Shown here: piece by piece, positions 21,890-24,013 of the stretch | How positions within the stretch are numbered: the stretch's first letter is position 1 | Layout: each line of letters opens with the position of its first letter | DNA from: an uncultured Muribaculaceae bacterium | GTDB taxonomy: Bacteria > Bacteroidota > Bacteroidia > Bacteroidales > Muribaculaceae | DNA length: 24,013 nucleotides | Assembly: GCA_947178235.1 (NCBI GenBank) | Contig: CAMWXQ010000002.1 | Coordinates: 1-24,013 of the forward strand | Direction of reading: 5' to 3' | The notes under the pieces: generated by a model | What the model was told of the DNA's origin: nothing | Seen by the model: only the letters and a program-made list of their open reading frames with translations | Databases searched by the model: none | Made by a program: the position numbers and the translations under genes

Positions 21890-23923
21890 TCACTTGCCGA
21901 GGAAGGCGAGCACGCGGGCCTTCACGGCGGGGGTGGTGAAGCCGAACTTCTCGTCGAGGACCTTGTAGGGTGCGGAGGCTCCGAAGTGGTCGAGGCCGAA
22001 GACCTCGCCGTCGGCACCCACGACACCGCGGAGGGTCGAGGGGAGACCGGCTGTGAGACCGAAGGTGGGTACGCCGGGGGTGAGGACGCTGCGGCGGTAC
22101 TCGACATCCTGGCCCATGAAGAGGCCGATGGAGGGGACGGAGACCACGCGGGCGGCGATGCCGTCGGCGGCGAGCTGGGCGGCTACCTCGCAGAGGAGCG
22201 AGACCTCAGAGCCGTTGGCCACGAGGATGACGGCGGGGTTCTCGGCCTCGACGACGGTGTATCCGCCCTTGCGGGTGCCGGCCTCGGCCTCGGCAAAGCG
22301 GTCGCCCGAGGCTGCGGGGAGGTCGGGGAGGTTCTGGCGCGAGAGGACGAGGGCCGAGGGGGTCTCAAAGTTCTCCATGGCGAGCTCCCATGCGACGGAG
22401 GTCTCGGCGGCGTCGGCGGGACGGAGCACGAGCATCGAGGGCTTGCCCGAGAGGTTGCGGAGTTCCTCCATGAGACGGAGCTGGGCCTCCTGCTCGACAG
22501 GCTCGTGTGTGGGGCCGTCCTCGCCCACGCGGAATGCGTCGTGGGTCCAGATATACTTGACGGGGAGCTCCATGAGGGCCGCCATGCGTACGGCGGGCTT
22601 CATGTAGTCGGAGAATACGAAGAATGTGCCGCAGGCGCCGATGACACCGCCGTGGAGGACGATGCCGTTGAGGACGGCGGCCATGGTGAGCTCGGTGACG
22701 CCGGCGTGGAGGAATGCGCCGGTGAAGTCACCCTTGGCGAAGGGTGTGGTCTTCTTCAAGAAGGCATCGGTCTTGTCGGAGTTGGCGAGGTCGGCCGAGG
22801 AGACGATCATGTTGTTGACCTTCTCGGCGAGGACGCCGAGGACGTCGGCCGAAGCCTGGCGCGATGCGATGTTGGGCTTGTGGGGGATGGCGCGCCAGTC
22901 GATGGCGGGGAGCTTGTTGTCGAGGAAGGTGTGGAGTTCCTTGGCGAGCTCGGGGTTGGCGGCCTCCCATGCGGCCTGCTCGGCGCGGCGGGCCTTCACG
23001 ATCTCGCGGAGCTCGGCGCGGCGGGCGTCATAGAGAGCCTTCACGTCGTCGAAGATGACGAAGGGGTTCTCGGGATCGGCACCGAGGTTGCGGAGTGTGG
23101 CGGCGAAGTCTGCGCCGGCTGCGCTGAGGGGCTGACCATGGGTCGAGCACTGGCCCTCGTAGTTCGAGCCGTCGGCCTTGACACAACCCTTGCCCATGAC
23201 GGTGTGGCCGATGATGATGGTGGGCTTCTCGGTCTCGGCCTGGGCCTTCACGATTGCCTCGGCGATCTCGACGGGGTCATTGCCGTTGCACTCGAGCACG
23301 TTCCAGTGCCATGCGCGGTACTTGGCGGCCACGTCCTCGGCGTCGACGGCCTCGACCATGGTCGAGAGCTGGACCTTGTTCGAGTCATAGAACATGATGA
23401 GGTTGTGGAGGCCGAGGTGGCCGGCGAGGCGGCCGGCGCCCTGCGAGATCTCTTCCTGGATGCCGCCATCCGAGATGAAGGCATAGGTCTTGTGGGAGAG
23501 CCACTCGCCGAAGCGGGCAGCGAGGAAGCGCTCGGCTATGGCACAGCCGACGGCCATGGTGTGGCCCTGGCCGAGGGGACCGGAGGTATTCTCGACACCG
23601 CGCTCGGGATGGAGCTCGGGGTGGCCGGGAGTGGGCGAACCCCACTGGCGGAACTGCGAGAGCTCGTCGGTGGTGTAGTGTCCGAAGAGGGCGAGGACAC
23701 TGTAAAGCATCGGGGACATGTGACCGGGATCGAGGAAGAAGCGGTCACGGCCCAGCCAACGGCCATCGTCGGGGTCGGTGACGAGGAACTGGGAGTAGAG
23801 GACGTTGACAAAGTCGGCGCCACCCATGGCGCCGCCGGGATGGCCGGACTTGGCTTTCTCGACCATTGCGGCTGCGAGGGCACGGATGTTGTCGGCAGCG
23901 CGGTTGACGGTAGTGAGGTTCAT
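21890..23923 (-). CDS. tkt: transketolase
   Basis: This 677-residue thiamine-diphosphate enzyme moves two-carbon units between sugar phosphates in the non-oxidative pentose phosphate pathway. Visible motifs are KSGHPGGAMGGADF (about 25-38, with the catalytic-site His), SDGGIQEEISQGAGR, HLGLHNLIMFYDSN (the cofactor/Mg2+ site; SDG replaces the common GDG, as usual in this phylum) and WTHDAFRVGEDGPTHEPVEQ, the pyrimidine-domain signature. Length matches the full-size enzyme, with the C-terminal domain complete to ARVLAFLGK. The frame is open 26 codons further up, but MNLTTVNRAADNIRAL is the conserved start. It has its own promoter near the window edge. Confidence 0.97.
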   Translation of the reverse strand: MNLTTVNRAADNIRALAAAMVEKAKSGHPGGAMGGADFVNVLYSQFLVTDPDDGRWLGRDRFFLDPGHMSPMLYSVLALFGHYTTDELSQFRQWGSPTPGHPELHPERGVENTSGPLGQGHTMAVGCAIAERFLAARFGEWLSHKTYAFISDGGIQEEISQGAGRLAGHLGLHNLIMFYDSNKVQLSTMVEAVDAEDVAAKYRAWHWNVLECNGNDPVEIAEAIVKAQAETEKPTIIIGHTVMGKGCVKADGSNYEGQCSTHGQPLSAAGADFAATLRNLGADPENPFVIFDDVKALYDARRAELREIVKARRAEQAAWEAANPELAKELHTFLDNKLPAIDWRAIPHKPNIASRQASADVLGVLAEKVNNMIVSSADLANSDKTDAFLKKTTPFAKGDFTGAFLHAGVTELTMAAVLNGIVLHGGVIGACGTFFVFSDYMKPAVRMAALMELPVKYIWTHDAFRVGEDGPTHEPVEQEAQLRLMEELRNLSGKPSMLVLRPADAAETSVAWELAMENFETPSALVLSRQNLPDLPAASGDRFAEAEAGTRKGGYTVVEAENPAVILVANGSEVSLLCEVAAQLAADGIAARVVSVPSIGLFMGQDVEYRRSVLTPGVPTFGLTAGLPSTLRGVVGADGEVFGLDHFGASAPYKVLDEKFGFTTPAVKARVLAFLGK

Positions 23924-23998
23924 GTGGTCGGGTTGGTATTGTCTGGTTGAATATTGTCTAAAATACAATAAGTCTCGGCGCGGTGCGCGAGCCTGTGG

Positions 23999-24006
23999 CA
24001 AAGGTA
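23999..24006 (-). promoter_or_regulatory. -7 box of transketolase
   Basis: TACCTTTG on the minus strand lies 75 bases before the tkt start. The -33 element would fall beyond the window. The leader contains a TATTGT...ACAATA dyad near 23953-23970. Confidence 0.65.
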
Positions 24007-24013
24007 GTGAAAA

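Noticed and set aside
21767..23950. 727-codon plus-strand frame opposite transketolase
   Set aside because: It covers a clear tkt gene, has Gly/Glu/Asp/Val-rich low-complexity composition and no domain.

Overview
The window reads as chromosomal DNA of a Bacteroidota, most likely Bacteroidales. The case rests on promoters of the TTTG-N20-TAnnTTTG type in front of several genes, the general lack of Shine-Dalgarno motifs, a YtrA-type ABC operon, a BioG-BioC fusion, and a transketolase of the Bacteroidota kind. Codons in the core genes end strongly in C, so the core is GC-rich. Muribaculaceae is my best guess at family level and Alistipes-like is the alternative; this is inference, not proof.

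Layout. (1) 1-5791, plus strand: an RND efflux permease with an unusual two-helix insertion, its NodT/TolC-type outer-membrane lipoprotein, and an LpxA-like acyltransferase, separated by AT-rich repeats; the periplasmic adaptor probably lies just upstream of the window. (2) 5927-6918: a low-molecular-weight tyrosine phosphatase and a cytidine deaminase. (3) 7060-11000: a tightly packed operon of ABC ATPase, six-helix permease, YtrA-like GntR regulator and a membrane-anchored beta-rich protein, followed by a tandem GNAT acetyltransferase. (4) 11030-15773: a lower-GC accessory stretch. It holds an ATPase with a PD-(D/E)XK-like C terminus, a YoeB toxin/antitoxin pair transcribed into a Crp/Fnr regulator, a possible decayed effector-associated-domain fragment, an orphan HigA-like antitoxin preceded by the first ~21 codons of a lost toxin, a second Crp/Fnr regulator, and a secreted protein of unknown function. 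(5) 15806-20218, minus strand: bioA-bioF-bioGC-bioD, each gene overlapping the next; bioB is not here. (6) 20347-24013, minus strand: an OmpA-family porin with a long structured leader and a strong terminator, then transketolase with its own promoter and terminator.

How they work together. The first block is envelope export plus lipid A-type acylation. The ABC block looks like a ligand-responsive envelope-stress module. The biotin block makes biotin from malonyl-ACP methyl ester through pimeloyl-ACP. The middle stretch is the part most likely to hold new biology: two related Crp/Fnr regulators flank toxin-antitoxin genes and the remains of conflict-type genes. No single complete novel system is proven. 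The best candidates are the three-gene antitoxin-toxin-Crp operon, the toxin-deleted antitoxin, and a two-copy structured repeat that starts with CCTTTTTTGTCC.
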